DNA of 6,977 nucleotides from Pseudarthrobacter sp. GTDB lineage: Bacteria > Actinomycetota > Actinomycetes > Actinomycetales > Micrococcaceae. This document shows positions 1 through 6,935 of the stretch, in pieces (positions within the stretch are counted from its first letter, which is position 1; every line of letters starts with the position of its first letter). The DNA lies in NCBI GenBank assembly GCA_013362385.1, contig JABFWC010000157.1, positions 1-6,977 on the forward strand, written 5' to 3'. The notes beneath the pieces are model-generated. The model had not been told where the DNA came from, searched no databases, and saw only the letters and a program-made list of their open reading frames with translations. A program made the position numbers and the translations under genes.

Positions 1-496
1 CATGGTGTTCGGCGCATACACGCTGATGGGCATCTGGCAGAGCAACCAGGCCTGCGGTTCCCCCAGGGAAGCCGGCAGCGGCTGCTACCTGGTCCGGGAT
101 CCCCTGGACCTCGCGCTGCTGGCCGCGATCCTCAGCGCCGCCCTGGTTGGCTTCCTCTGGTGGAACACCTCGCCGGCCAAGATCTTCATGGGCGACACCG
201 GCTCACTGGCCATCGGCGGCGCCGTCGCCGGTTTCGCCATCCTCTCCAGGACCGAACTCCTGCTGGGCATCGTGGGCGGCCTCTTCGTCCTCATCACCCT
301 CTCCGTGATCATCCAGGTGGGGTACTTCAAGGCCACCGGCGGCAAACGCGTGTTCAAGATGGCCCCGCTGCAGCACCACTTCGAACTCAAGGGGTGGGCG
401 GAGGTCACCGTGGTGGTCCGGTTCTGGATCCTGGGCGGCCTTTTCGTCGCCGTCGGACTAGGCATTTTCTACGCTGAATGGGTTGTACTGCTGTGA
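1..496 (+). CDS. mraY: MraY, phospho-N-acetylmuramoyl-pentapeptide transferase (C-terminal part)
   Basis: MraY is an integral membrane enzyme. It transfers phospho-MurNAc-pentapeptide from UDP to undecaprenyl phosphate on the cytoplasmic face, giving lipid I. Only the last 164 codons are present. The family is about 360 residues, so the ATG at position 2 is an internal Met and the gene starts outside the window. Numbering from that Met, the FMGDTGSLA motif lies at about residues 62-70 and holds the conserved Asp (D65) of the catalytic, Mg-binding site. [13 protein letters not shown] (120-132) corresponds to the conserved His motif, MAPIHHHYELKGW in E. coli, with Gln in place of the first His. 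Hydrophobic helices fall at about 35-52, 67-83, 86-105 and 139-160. The stop TGA (494-496) overlaps the start region of murD, which suggests coupled translation. Identity is very sure; only the 5' part is missing. Confidence 0.97.
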   Translation, partial: MVFGAYTLMGIWQSNQACGSPREAGSGCYLVRDPLDLALLAAILSAALVGFLWWNTSPAKIFMGDTGSLAIGGAVAGFAILSRTELLLGIVGGLFVLITLSVIIQVGYFKATGGKRVFKMAPLQHHFELKGWAEVTVVVRFWILGGLFVAVGLGIFYAEWVVLL

Positions 497-2055
497 CCGT
501 TTCCCCACGCCTGCAAAACCTCGTCTCCTGGGACTCCGACTGGGCAGGCCTTCGCGTGGCCGTGACCGGGATCGGAGTGTCCGGCTTCGCCGCCGCCGAC
601 ACGCTGATCGAACTCGGTGCACGCGTCGTGGTGGTGGACGCCGCCACCAGCGAAACAGCCCGCGCGCACGCCGACACCCTGAAGATCGTTGGCGCCGCCG
701 ATGTGCTGCTGGGCCCGGATGCGGTCACCCGGATACCCAGGATCGACGGGGAACTCCCCGAACTGATCGTCACCTCGCCGGGCTGGCGCCCGGACCAGGC
801 CCTGCTCGCCGCGGCGGCACGGGCCCACATCCCGGTATGGGGCGACGTCGAACTCGCTTGGCGCGTAAGGGTCCGTGAGGGCCGCAAGACTGCCGACTGG
901 CTCACCATCACGGGAACGAACGGAAAGACCACCACGGTGGGCCTGACCGAATCCATGCTGAGGGCGGGCGGCCTGAAAGCCATCGCGGTAGGCAACGTAG
1001 GAACGCCCATCCTTGATGCCATCCGGGACCCCGTCGAATACGACGTCTTCGCCGTCGAACTGTCCAGCTTCCAGCTGCACTGGGCCGAATCGGTCTCGCC
1101 CGTGGCCAGCGTCTGCCTCAACGTCGCCGAAGACCATGTCGACTGGCACGGCTCCTACGATTCCTACCTCGCCGACAAGGCCAAGGTCTACGAACACACC
1201 CGGAAGGCCTGCATCTATAACGCCGAGCAGGTCGAAACCGAACGCATGGTGGAAAACGCGGACGTGGTGGAAGGCTGCCGCGCCGTCGCCTTCACCACCC
1301 TCACTCCCGCCATCAGCATGCTGGGTGTGGTGGAGGGATTGCTGGTGGACCGCGCCTTCATCGAAGAGCGCAGGGACAGCGCGGCAGAACTGGCAGCCAT
1401 GACAGACCTTGGACCACTGGCGCCCCGGCACATGGTGGCGAACGCCCTTGCCGCGGCAGCACTGGTTCGGGCCTACGGGGTCGAGCCGAAGGCCGTGCGC
1501 CAGGGCATCCAGGACTACATCCCCGGCGACCACCGCATCCAGCCCGTGGCCCGCATGAACGGCGACCTATGGGTCAACGACTCCAAGGCCACCAACCCGC
1601 ACGCTGCCTCAGCCTCCCTGTCGGCATTCAGCAACGTTGTCTGGATCGCGGGGGGACTGTCCAAGGGCGTCACGTATGACGATTTGGTCAGGGAGCACGC
1701 CCGCCGCTTGAAAGCCGTGGTCCTGATCGGCGCGGACACCTCCCCGCTCCGGGGGGCCCTCCAGCGACACGCGCCCGATGTCCCCGTGATCGAGCCGGGA
1801 CCGGGTGACACTGAAGGAGTGCAGACTGCTGAGGGGCCTGGCGGCACGCAGGCCGGATCGCCCGGCCAGGGTGAACAGGTGATGGCCAGGGCCGTGGCGG
1901 CAGCAGCGCGGCTGGCCGGTTCCGGCGATACCGTGCTGATGGCCCCGGCAGCTGCTTCCATGGATCAGTTCTCTTCCTATGCTCACCGTGGTGGTACTTT
2001 CATCGACGCTGTCCGCGAGCTTGTGGAAGGGCAGGCCCAGACCGGCGAGGAGTAA
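493..2055 (+). CDS. murD: MurD, UDP-N-acetylmuramoyl-L-alanine:D-glutamate ligase
   Basis: MurD is a cytoplasmic Mur ligase that adds D-glutamate to UDP-MurNAc-L-Ala using ATP. From a GTG start at 493 the protein has 520 residues. The N-terminal UDP-binding domain has VTGIGVSGF (24-32). The ATP loop is GTNGKTT (141-147). The central domain has ELSSFQLHW (from 189) and [10 protein letters not shown] (210-219), where MurD families have a conserved N-x-x-EDH. The C-terminal domain has GDHR (345-348), WVNDSKATN (360-368) and [10 protein letters not shown] (484-493). A Gly/Pro/Thr/Gln-rich stretch (about 437-462) looks like an insert and helps explain a length above E. coli MurD (438). Start choice: GTG 493 overlaps the mraY stop as GTGA. 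ATG 478 in the same frame would add five residues (MGCTA). Neither has a strong Shine-Dalgarno sequence, so the start is uncertain. The function is not. Confidence 0.97.
   Translation: MTVSPRLQNLVSWDSDWAGLRVAVTGIGVSGFAAADTLIELGARVVVVDAATSETARAHADTLKIVGAADVLLGPDAVTRIPRIDGELPELIVTSPGWRPDQALLAAAARAHIPVWGDVELAWRVRVREGRKTADWLTITGTNGKTTTVGLTESMLRAGGLKAIAVGNVGTPILDAIRDPVEYDVFAVELSSFQLHWAESVSPVASVCLNVAEDHVDWHGSYDSYLADKAKVYEHTRKACIYNAEQVETERMVENADVVEGCRAVAFTTLTPAISMLGVVEGLLVDRAFIEERRDSAAELAAMTDLGPLAPRHMVANALAAAALVRAYGVEPKAVRQGIQDYIPGDHRIQPVARMNGDLWVNDSKATNPHAASASLSAFSNVVWIAGGLSKGVTYDDLVREHARRLKAVVLIGADTSPLRGALQRHAPDVPVIEPGPGDTEGVQTAEGPGGTQAGSPGQGEQVMARAVAAAARLAGSGDTVLMAPAAASMDQFSSYAHRGGTFIDAVRELVEGQAQTGEE
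2047..2052 (+). promoter_or_regulatory. Ribosome binding site of ftsW
   Basis: GAGGAG lies inside the last codons of murD and ends 5 bases before the ftsW ATG at 2058. It is among the clearest Shine-Dalgarno sequences in the window and supports that start. Its place inside murD means a ribosome finishing murD passes over it. Confidence 0.8.
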
Positions 2056-2057
2056 CT

Positions 2058-3386
2058 ATGGTCAGCACGCCCACCCGGCCGCAGGGTGGCAAGCCGCGCC
2101 CCGGCTCCACCGCCACTGCCGCCCGCGGGCAGGCTTCCCCACTCGGCAGGCTGCGGACCGCCTACCGCAGGTTCTGGTCCGCCCTGGAGGGAACGGGCAC
2201 GTCCCGGAACGGCTCCACCTACTACCTCATCCTCGGCGCCACCCTTGCCCTGACAGCCATCGGGATCATGATGGTCCTGTCGGCCTCAAGCGTCGAATCG
2301 ATCGCCGCCGGAAAGTCGCCGTACGGGGACGCGCTGAAACAGGGCATCTTCGCGGCGCTCGGCATCTTCACCATGTTCGTACTGTCCCGGGTGAATGTCG
2401 TCTGGCTCAAGCGCCTGGCCTGGCCCGGCATCGGCGCAGCGGCAGTGCTCCTGGGCCTGGTGCAGGTCGTCGGGGACGAAATCAACGGCAACCGGAACTG
2501 GATCGACCTCGGTGGCGTGACCTTCCAGCCGTCAGAGGCGGCCAAGCTTGCGCTGGCGCTCTGGATGGCCACCGTCCTGGCCCGGAAGGGGCACCTCATC
2601 AGCCGCTGGCAGCACGTGCTGGTCCCGGCGGCGCCCATGGCCGCCGTCATCGTCGGCCTGGTCCTGGCGGGCAACGACCTCGGCACCGCCATGATCATCA
2701 TGATGATCGTCGCGGCCGCCCTGTTCTTCGCCGGTGTTCCGCTCTATCTTTTTGGCATCGCGGGCATCATCGCCGCCGCGGGCACCGCCGTCATGGCCGT
2801 CACCAGCTCGAACCGCATGTGCCGCATCACCTCATGGTGGACGGGACAATCATGCGCCGACGGAATCGACGCGAACTACCAGGCCACCAACGGCCTGTAC
2901 GGCCTCGCCTCCGGCGGATGGCTCGGGGTGGGCCTGGGACAAAGCCGGCAAAAGTACAGCTGGATCCCGGAGGCGCACAACGACTTCATCTTCGCCATCA
3001 TCGGCGAGGAACTCGGGCTGGTGGGCACCGTCGTCGTCCTGGTCCTCTTTGCCATCCTTGGCGCCGCGATCTACCGTGTCGTGGTGGCCCAGGCAGACAT
3101 GTTCCACCGGGTCCTCGCCGGCACCATCATGGTCTGGCTGCTCGGCCAGGCAACGGTGAACATGTCAGTGGTGACCGGGCTGATGCCGGTCATCGGCGTA
3201 CCGCTTCCCTTCATCTCCTACGGAGGGTCCGCCCTGCTGATGTCCCTGTGTGCCATCGGCGTGGTCCTGTCCCTGGCCCGGGAACAGATGGCACCCGCCA
3301 TCCGGCCCAAGCGGATGCTTAAGTTCAAGGCCCGGAAAGGGCGGGACACCAACCGCCAACCAAAGACTGCAAGGAAGCGTGCCTAA
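2058..3386 (+). CDS. ftsW: FtsW, division-specific SEDS peptidoglycan glycosyltransferase
   Basis: FtsW is a polytopic membrane protein of the SEDS family. It polymerises lipid II into septal glycan strands together with its class B PBP partner (FtsI). The protein has 442 residues. A basic, Pro/Gly-rich cytoplasmic tail of about 50 residues precedes the first membrane helix (from about Y55), and hydrophobic segments recur to about residue 410. The family motif NRNWIDLGGVTFQPSE ends at E160. IPEAHNDFIFAIIGEELG contains D309, which aligns with the catalytic Asp of E. coli FtsW (D297) and RodA (D262). GVPLPFISYGGSALL near the C-terminus is also a SEDS signature. The C-tail is strongly basic. ATG 2058 follows the murD TAA by 2 bases and has a strong ribosome binding site. 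The loop before D309 carries C255 and C266, which I do not recall from classical FtsW. The neighbours favour FtsW over RodA. Confidence 0.97.
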   Translation: MVSTPTRPQGGKPRPGSTATAARGQASPLGRLRTAYRRFWSALEGTGTSRNGSTYYLILGATLALTAIGIMMVLSASSVESIAAGKSPYGDALKQGIFAALGIFTMFVLSRVNVVWLKRLAWPGIGAAAVLLGLVQVVGDEINGNRNWIDLGGVTFQPSEAAKLALALWMATVLARKGHLISRWQHVLVPAAPMAAVIVGLVLAGNDLGTAMIIMMIVAAALFFAGVPLYLFGIAGIIAAAGTAVMAVTSSNRMCRITSWWTGQSCADGIDANYQATNGLYGLASGGWLGVGLGQSRQKYSWIPEAHNDFIFAIIGEELGLVGTVVVLVLFAILGAAIYRVVVAQADMFHRVLAGTIMVWLLGQATVNMSVVTGLMPVIGVPLPFISYGGSALLMSLCAIGVVLSLAREQMAPAIRPKRMLKFKARKGRDTNRQPKTARKRA

Positions 3387-3392
3387 CCCGAG

Positions 3393-4493
3393 ATGACCCC
3401 GACAAAACCCTCCATCGTCCTGGCCGGCGGCGGAACAGCAGGCCACATCAGCCCGCTTCTCGCCATTGCCGCCGCCCTTCGGAGCGCCTCGCCGGAGGCT
3501 GCCGTCCTTGCCGTGGGCACGCCGTCCGGGATGGAGACCCGGCTGGTCCCGGCTGCCGGCGTCGAACTTGCAACCATCGACCGGGTGCCCTTTCCGCGGA
3601 AACCGTCGGCTGACCTGCTGCGCCTGCCCGCCCGGCTGGCCGGCGCCGTCCGCCAGGCCGGGGCCATCCTGGACGATGCCGGGGCCGACGTCCTCGTGGG
3701 CGTGGGCGGCTACGTCTGCACCCCGATGTACCTCGCCGCGCGGAAGCGGCGGATTCCCATCGTGATCCACGAAGCGAATGCACGGCCTGGGCTCGCCAAC
3801 CGGGTGGGCGCGCTCCTGGGCGCCCGGATCGCCGTGGCCTTCGAGGGAACACCGCTGCGCAACGCCGTACATGTCGGGATGCCCATGCGGAGCGAAATTT
3901 CCGGCCTGGACCGCAAAACCGCCCGCACCGCAGCCAGGGAAGCGCTCGGCCTCGACCCGCGCCAGCCCACCCTGATCGTCACCGGCGGATCCTCCGGCGC
4001 CCAAAGCATCAACCGGACCATCGCCGCCGCCGTGGGGCAACTGTCCGCCGCCGGCATCCAGACCCTGCACATCACGGGCCGCGGCAAGACCGTCCTGGAC
4101 GAGGCGGGCCAGCCGCTGGCCGCCCCGGGGTACCGGCAGGTGGAGTACATCGACGGCATGGAGCTTGCCTACGCGGCCGCAGACTTGCTGCTGGCGCGGT
4201 CCGGCGCCGCGACGGTGTGCGAGGTGGCAGCCGTTGGCGTTCCCGCCATCCTGGTGCCGCTGCCGATCGGCAACGGGGAACAGGCGTTGAACGCCGCAGG
4301 GCTGGTCGCCGCCGGCGGTGCCCTCCTGGTCGCCGACCGCGATTTCACGGCCGAGTGGGTCGGACGGGAACTGGTCCCGCTGCTCACCGACAAAGCACGT
4401 CTCGCCGGCATGGAAGCGAATTCCTACCGGCTGGGCATCCGAAACGCCGACCAGCGCATGGCTGGCCTCATCCTGGAAGCGGTATCCGCATGA
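3393..4493 (+). CDS. murG: MurG, UDP-GlcNAc:lipid I N-acetylglucosaminyltransferase
   Basis: MurG is a peripheral GT-B (family GT28) enzyme on the inner face of the membrane. It transfers GlcNAc from UDP-GlcNAc to lipid I, making lipid II. The protein has 366 residues, close to the family norm (E. coli 355). The N-terminal glycine loop GGGTAGH (12-18) contains the conserved His. [10 protein letters not shown] is followed by [12 protein letters not shown] (from H126), matching E. coli HEQNAVPGLTNR. In the C-terminal Rossmann domain, [11 protein letters not shown] (from T197) is the second glycine loop. [10 protein letters not shown] (from A268) ends at E277, the position that binds the GlcNAc-nucleotide ribose in the family. 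EQALNA begins at E296. The ATG lies 6 bases after the ftsW stop and in the same frame. The nearest purine-rich element (AAGGAAG, 3371-3377) is 15 bases upstream, further than usual, so translation may depend on ribosomes arriving from ftsW. Confidence 0.97.
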   Translation: MTPTKPSIVLAGGGTAGHISPLLAIAAALRSASPEAAVLAVGTPSGMETRLVPAAGVELATIDRVPFPRKPSADLLRLPARLAGAVRQAGAILDDAGADVLVGVGGYVCTPMYLAARKRRIPIVIHEANARPGLANRVGALLGARIAVAFEGTPLRNAVHVGMPMRSEISGLDRKTARTAAREALGLDPRQPTLIVTGGSSGAQSINRTIAAAVGQLSAAGIQTLHITGRGKTVLDEAGQPLAAPGYRQVEYIDGMELAYAAADLLLARSGAATVCEVAAVGVPAILVPLPIGNGEQALNAAGLVAAGGALLVADRDFTAEWVGRELVPLLTDKARLAGMEANSYRLGIRNADQRMAGLILEAVSA

Positions 4494-5863
4494 ACCCCAA
4501 CAGCGCAGGACTGGACGCCCTAGGCAGGGTGCACTTCATCGGCATCGGGGGAGTAGGCATGTCTGCCGTGGCCCGGATCATGGTAGCCCGCGGCGTTCCC
4601 GTCAGCGGCTCGGACGCCAAGGATTTGCCTGTCATGGCCGACCTCGCCGCGGCGGGGGCCCGCATCGCCGTCGGCTACCACGCGGCACACCTGGGGGACG
4701 CTCAGACGGTGGTCGCGGGGTCCGCCATCCGTGCGGACAACCCCGAGCTTGCGGCCGCGCGGAAGGCCGGGCTGCCGGTGCTCCACCGCTCCGAGGCACT
4801 GGCCGCCACCATGGGCGATGACATCGTGGTGACCGTTGCGGGCACCCATGGCAAGTCCACCACCACGTCCATGGTCACCGTGCTGCTGCAGGCTGCCGGG
4901 CTGGATCCGTCCTTCGCCATCGGCGCCAACGTTCCGGCCCTGGGCGTCAACGCCGCCTCCGGACACTCGGGCATCTTCGTGGCAGAGGCGGACGAATCCG
5001 ACGGGTCCTTCCTCAACTACCGGCCCCGCATCGCCGTCGTCACCAACGTGGAGCCGGACCACCTGGACTTCTACGGCAGTGCCGAGGCAGTGTACGAATC
5101 CTTCGACCGCTTCACTGCCCTGTTGCCCGCGGACGGCGTGCTGGTCGCCTGCGCGGACGACGCCGGCGCGCTGGCGCTGGCTGGCAGGACCAAGGCGCGC
5201 GGCAACACCCGCGTCATCCTGTACGGCACCGGCGAAGACGCCGACGTGCGGTTGCTCGACGGCGGCCCCGGCCACGTGGCCGTGGCGACGGCCGCGGGGC
5301 GGTTCGGGCTTGCCCTGCAGGTTCCCGGCCGGCACAACGCGCTCAACGCGGCAGCGGCTTTTGCCGTCGCCCTGGAACTGGGGGTGGATCCCGCGGCGGC
5401 CGCAGCGGGGCTCGCACGGTTCTCCGGGGCAGCGCGCCGCTTCGAACTCAAGGGCTCGGAACGCGGGGTCAGGGTCTTCGACGACTACGCCCACCACCCC
5501 ACGGAAGTGCGGGCAGCCCTGGCAGCCGCGCGGTCGGTGGCGGGGGAGCACAAGGTCCACGTGCTGTTCCAGCCGCACCTGTTCTCCCGTACGCGTGAAT
5601 TCGCAGAAGAGTTTGCCGACGCCCTGAACCTTGCCGACACTGCGCTGGTCCTGGATATCTACCCCGCGCGGGAGGATCCCATCCCCGGTGTCAGCAGCCG
5701 GCTCATCACAGACCACCTGCGGAAAGGCGGCCGGCTCGTGTCTGCCGGCGATGCGGTCGCGGCAGTGGCAGCCGAGGCCTCCGACGGGGACGTGGTCCTG
5801 ACGGTCGGAGCGGGCGACGTCACCGCGTACGGTCCCCGGATTGTCGAGGCGCTGCGTGGCTAG
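4490..5863 (+). CDS. murC: MurC, UDP-N-acetylmuramate:L-alanine ligase
   Basis: MurC is the first Mur ligase. It couples L-alanine to UDP-MurNAc in the cytoplasm using ATP. The protein has 457 residues, slightly shorter than E. coli (491). The N-terminal UDP-binding loop is GIGGVGMS (18-25). The ATP loop is GTHGKST (118-124). EADESDGSF starts at E166, and [11 protein letters not shown] (from N186) carries D190 and H191. The C-terminal domain has DDYAHHP (331-337), the MurC signature, and [11 protein letters not shown] (from F360). The ATG overlaps the murG stop in the four bases ATGA. A GGAAG at 4475-4479 sits 10 bases upstream and serves as ribosome binding site. The open frame extends upstream to 4217, but that part is read from murG in another frame and lacks MurC character. 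The order murG-murC-ftsQ-ftsZ is the actinobacterial one. Confidence 0.97.
   Translation: MNPNSAGLDALGRVHFIGIGGVGMSAVARIMVARGVPVSGSDAKDLPVMADLAAAGARIAVGYHAAHLGDAQTVVAGSAIRADNPELAAARKAGLPVLHRSEALAATMGDDIVVTVAGTHGKSTTTSMVTVLLQAAGLDPSFAIGANVPALGVNAASGHSGIFVAEADESDGSFLNYRPRIAVVTNVEPDHLDFYGSAEAVYESFDRFTALLPADGVLVACADDAGALALAGRTKARGNTRVILYGTGEDADVRLLDGGPGHVAVATAAGRFGLALQVPGRHNALNAAAAFAVALELGVDPAAAAAGLARFSGAARRFELKGSERGVRVFDDYAHHPTEVRAALAAARSVAGEHKVHVLFQPHLFSRTREFAEEFADALNLADTALVLDIYPAREDPIPGVSSRLITDHLRKGGRLVSAGDAVAAVAAEASDGDVVLTVGAGDVTAYGPRIVEALRG
5846..5849 (+). promoter_or_regulatory. Ribosome binding site that sets the ftsQ start
   Basis: GAGG, inside the last codons of murC, is followed after 6 bases by GTG 5856. 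This favours GTG 5856 over the in-frame TTG at 5841, which would put the motif inside the gene. Confidence 0.6.
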
Positions 5864-6752
5864 CACCCGCCGCCCCACGTATTCCCCGGCCGGCCGCAGC
5901 AGGCGGCCGGCCGCAGAGTCCGGGAGCGGCGACAAGAAGGAGACTGCAGCCGGCGATGTGATCACGGCATCCCGCACCATCCCCGAGGACGCCGCGCCGA
6001 AGCCGCCGAAGGAGCAGAAACCCGCGGGGGCCACGGTCCTGGCGTTCCCCGAACCCAAGGGCAGGCGGCGCCGGAAGAGGCTGCTGCTGACAGTGGGCAC
6101 GGTGCTGGCGCTCGTGGCCGGTCTGCTAGCAGCCGCCGTCTACTCGCCTGTGCTGGCACTGCAGAGCATCTCTGTCTCCGGGACCCGGCTGACCACGCCC
6201 GCGCAGGTGGAGGCGGCGCTGAAGCCGCTGCGGGGCAAGCCGCTGCCACAGATCACCGACGACGAAGTCCGCGGCCTCCTCGGACCCCTGGTCCAGGTCA
6301 AGTCGGTCACTGTCGAGGCGCGGCCGCCGTCCACCCTCGCCGTCGCCGTGCATGAACGCATTCCGGTTGCCCTGGTCAAGCAGGGCGAGCAGTACCAGCT
6401 TGTGGACGTCGACGGGGTCCAGCTCGCCACCACGAATGACCCGGCGTCGGCCGCCCTGCCCGTGATCGACGGCGGTGCCGGCGCGATCGGCCAGGACCTG
6501 TTCCGGGCTACTGCCGCCGTCCTGGCTGCCTTGCCGGCCGACGTCCTTGCGAAGCTGTCCAACGCTTCCGCCCAGTCCGTCGACGCCGTCGAACTCAAGC
6601 TTGTGGACGGGCAGACCATCATTTGGGGCAACGCATCTGAGAAGGAGCTCAAGGCCAAGGTCCTGGCCGCGCTGCTCAAGGCCCCGGCCGACCCGAAGAA
6701 CCCGGTCAGGGTCTACGATGTCAGCGTGCCGCGGCAGCCCGTGACGCGCTAG
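5856..6752 (+). CDS. ftsQ: FtsQ (DivIB), divisome scaffold protein with POTRA domain
   Basis: FtsQ is a bitopic membrane protein. With FtsB and FtsL it forms the core divisome complex that recruits and regulates FtsW and FtsI. From GTG 5856 the protein has 298 residues. A cytoplasmic tail of about 75 residues, rich in Arg, Lys, Pro and Ala, ends in GRRRRKR. One membrane helix follows (about L76-Y96). A POTRA domain starts near LQSISVSGTRLTTPAQV (about 102-118), and the beta domain includes VHERIPVALV (from about 165) and YQLVDVDGVQLA (from Y180). The sequence is divergent, as is usual for FtsQ, but the architecture, length and place between murC and ftsZ fit well. The gene overlaps murC by 8 bases. 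Its codons 11-20 form a strong GC hairpin in the DNA or mRNA. The TTG at 5841 is a less likely start. Confidence 0.93.
   Translation: MASTRRPTYSPAGRSRRPAAESGSGDKKETAAGDVITASRTIPEDAAPKPPKEQKPAGATVLAFPEPKGRRRRKRLLLTVGTVLALVAGLLAAAVYSPVLALQSISVSGTRLTTPAQVEAALKPLRGKPLPQITDDEVRGLLGPLVQVKSVTVEARPPSTLAVAVHERIPVALVKQGEQYQLVDVDGVQLATTNDPASAALPVIDGGAGAIGQDLFRATAAVLAALPADVLAKLSNASAQSVDAVELKLVDGQTIIWGNASEKELKAKVLAALLKAPADPKNPVRVYDVSVPRQPVTR
5887..5913 (+). repeat. Perfect 11-bp all-GC inverted repeat within the 5' end of ftsQ
   Basis: CGGCCGGCCGC (5887-5897) and GCGGCCGGCCG (5903-5913) are exact reverse complements around the 5-base loop AGCAG. The same stretch contains a 12-base direct repeat, GGCCGGCCGCAG, at 5888-5899 and 5905-5916. 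The stem begins 31 bases after the ftsQ start codon. No T-tract follows, so it is not an intrinsic terminator. Any effect on ftsQ translation is inference. Confidence 0.75.
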
Positions 6753-6825
6753 GCACTTTCTTCCCGGTATTAATCCGACACGCGGACCCGGTTATTGAAT
6801 GTCCGAACCAGAGGAAATACCGTCA

Positions 6826-6855
6826 CAGACAAGAGTTACTTGACATAACTATAAC
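6826..6855 (+). promoter_or_regulatory. Candidate ftsZ promoter
   Basis: TATAAC (6850-6855) matches the -10 consensus at 5 of 6 bases. CAGACA (6826-6831), 18 bases before it, matches the -35 consensus TTGACA at 4 of 6. Transcription would start near 6862, leaving a leader of about 74 bases. A perfect TTGACA lies at 6840-6845, but I see no good -10 at 16-19 bases from it, so the exact promoter is uncertain. That ftsZ has its own promoter here is inference from the AT-rich gap. Confidence 0.35.
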
Positions 6856-6872
6856 CTTCAACCGGAAGGTTA
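6852..6872 (+). repeat. Perfect 8-bp inverted repeat upstream of ftsZ, possible operator
   Basis: TAACCTTC (6852-6859) and GAAGGTTA (6865-6872) are exact reverse complements around the 5-base spacer AACCG. The right arm runs into a tandem pair AAGGTT-AAGGTT (6866-6877). CCTTCAA occurs at 6855-6861 and again at 6882-6888, so the right-hand AAGG can also pair with the later CCTT. The repeat overlaps the candidate -10 and start point. This suits either a repressor or activator site in DNA or a small hairpin in the leader RNA. I do not know a named regulator for it. Confidence 0.6.
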
Positions 6873-6912
6873 AGGTTGTAGCCTTCAAGCTCTCCATCAG
6901 TTTTCGCAATAA

Positions 6913-6930
6913 GACACGAACAAGGGACAC
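6913..6930 (+). promoter_or_regulatory. Paired GACAC motifs just upstream of ftsZ, possible WhiA sites
   Basis: GACAC occurs at 6913-6917 and 6926-6930, and once more at 6777-6781. In Streptomyces the sporulation regulator WhiA recognises GACAC, and ftsZ is a reported target. WhiA is widely conserved in actinobacteria. The pentamer is short and the second copy overlaps the Shine-Dalgarno region, so this is a candidate only. Confidence 0.3.
6922..6927 (+). promoter_or_regulatory. Ribosome binding site of ftsZ
   Basis: AAGGGA ends 8 bases before GTG 6936, a normal spacing. It supports that start codon, which gives the expected FtsZ N-terminus. The bases CACGT and ACGTG (6928-6932 and 6934-6938) form a short palindrome over the start codon. 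Confidence 0.75.
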
Positions 6931-6935
6931 GTAAC

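Larger units (their letters stand above)
6753..6935 (+). other. ftsQ-ftsZ intergenic region, the only sizeable non-coding gap
   Basis: These 183 bases hold no plausible gene. By my count they are about 46% GC, far below the flanking coding DNA. The first third contains two similar AT-containing boxes, CCCGGTATTAAT (6763-6774) and CCCGGTTATTGAAT (6787-6800). The middle holds a promoter-like stretch and an inverted repeat. The last 35 bases hold two GACAC motifs and the ftsZ ribosome binding site. Actinobacteria lack ftsA, so ftsQ and ftsZ are direct neighbours and this gap is the expected place for ftsZ-specific control. Confidence 0.85.

Noticed and set aside
2..4. ATG at the left edge as a true mraY start
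   Set aside because: The frame would lack more than half of the MraY fold, and the family is about 360 residues. It is an internal Met.
469..1533. Open frame of 354 codons on the minus strand opposite murD
   Set aside because: It shows no motif and has biased Gly/His/Asp/Val composition. It mirrors the murD codon pattern.
1979..3322. Open frame of 447 codons on the plus strand overlapping ftsW in another frame
   Set aside because: It is Arg/His/Pro/Gly-rich without hydrophobic or domain structure. The ftsW frame has all SEDS motifs and the ribosome binding site.
4217..4489. Upstream extension of the murC frame by 91 codons
   Set aside because: This stretch lies within the conserved end of murG, and its translation is Arg/Gly/His-rich and unlike MurC. 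ATG 4490 gives the expected N-terminus just before the GIGGVGMS loop.
5841..5855. TTG start for ftsQ five codons upstream
   Set aside because: GTG 5856 has a GAGG at a 6-base spacing, and the TTG has no comparable signal.
4520..6100. Long open frame of 526 codons on the minus strand opposite murC and ftsQ
   Set aside because: It is rich in Gly, Arg, Asp and His with no recognisable domain, and it lies opposite two certain genes. High-GC coding DNA commonly leaves such antisense frames open.
6763..6791. Intrinsic terminator after ftsQ
   Set aside because: The only stems are 4 bp (TCCG/CGGA at 6774-6786, and outer CCGG/CCGG), and no T-run follows. Readthrough into ftsZ is likely.
6840..6845. 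Perfect TTGACA as the -35 of the ftsZ promoter
   Set aside because: No TANNNT-like -10 occurs at 16-19 bases from it; the next candidate, TAAGGT at 6871, is 25 bases away. It is kept only as an alternative in the promoter entry.
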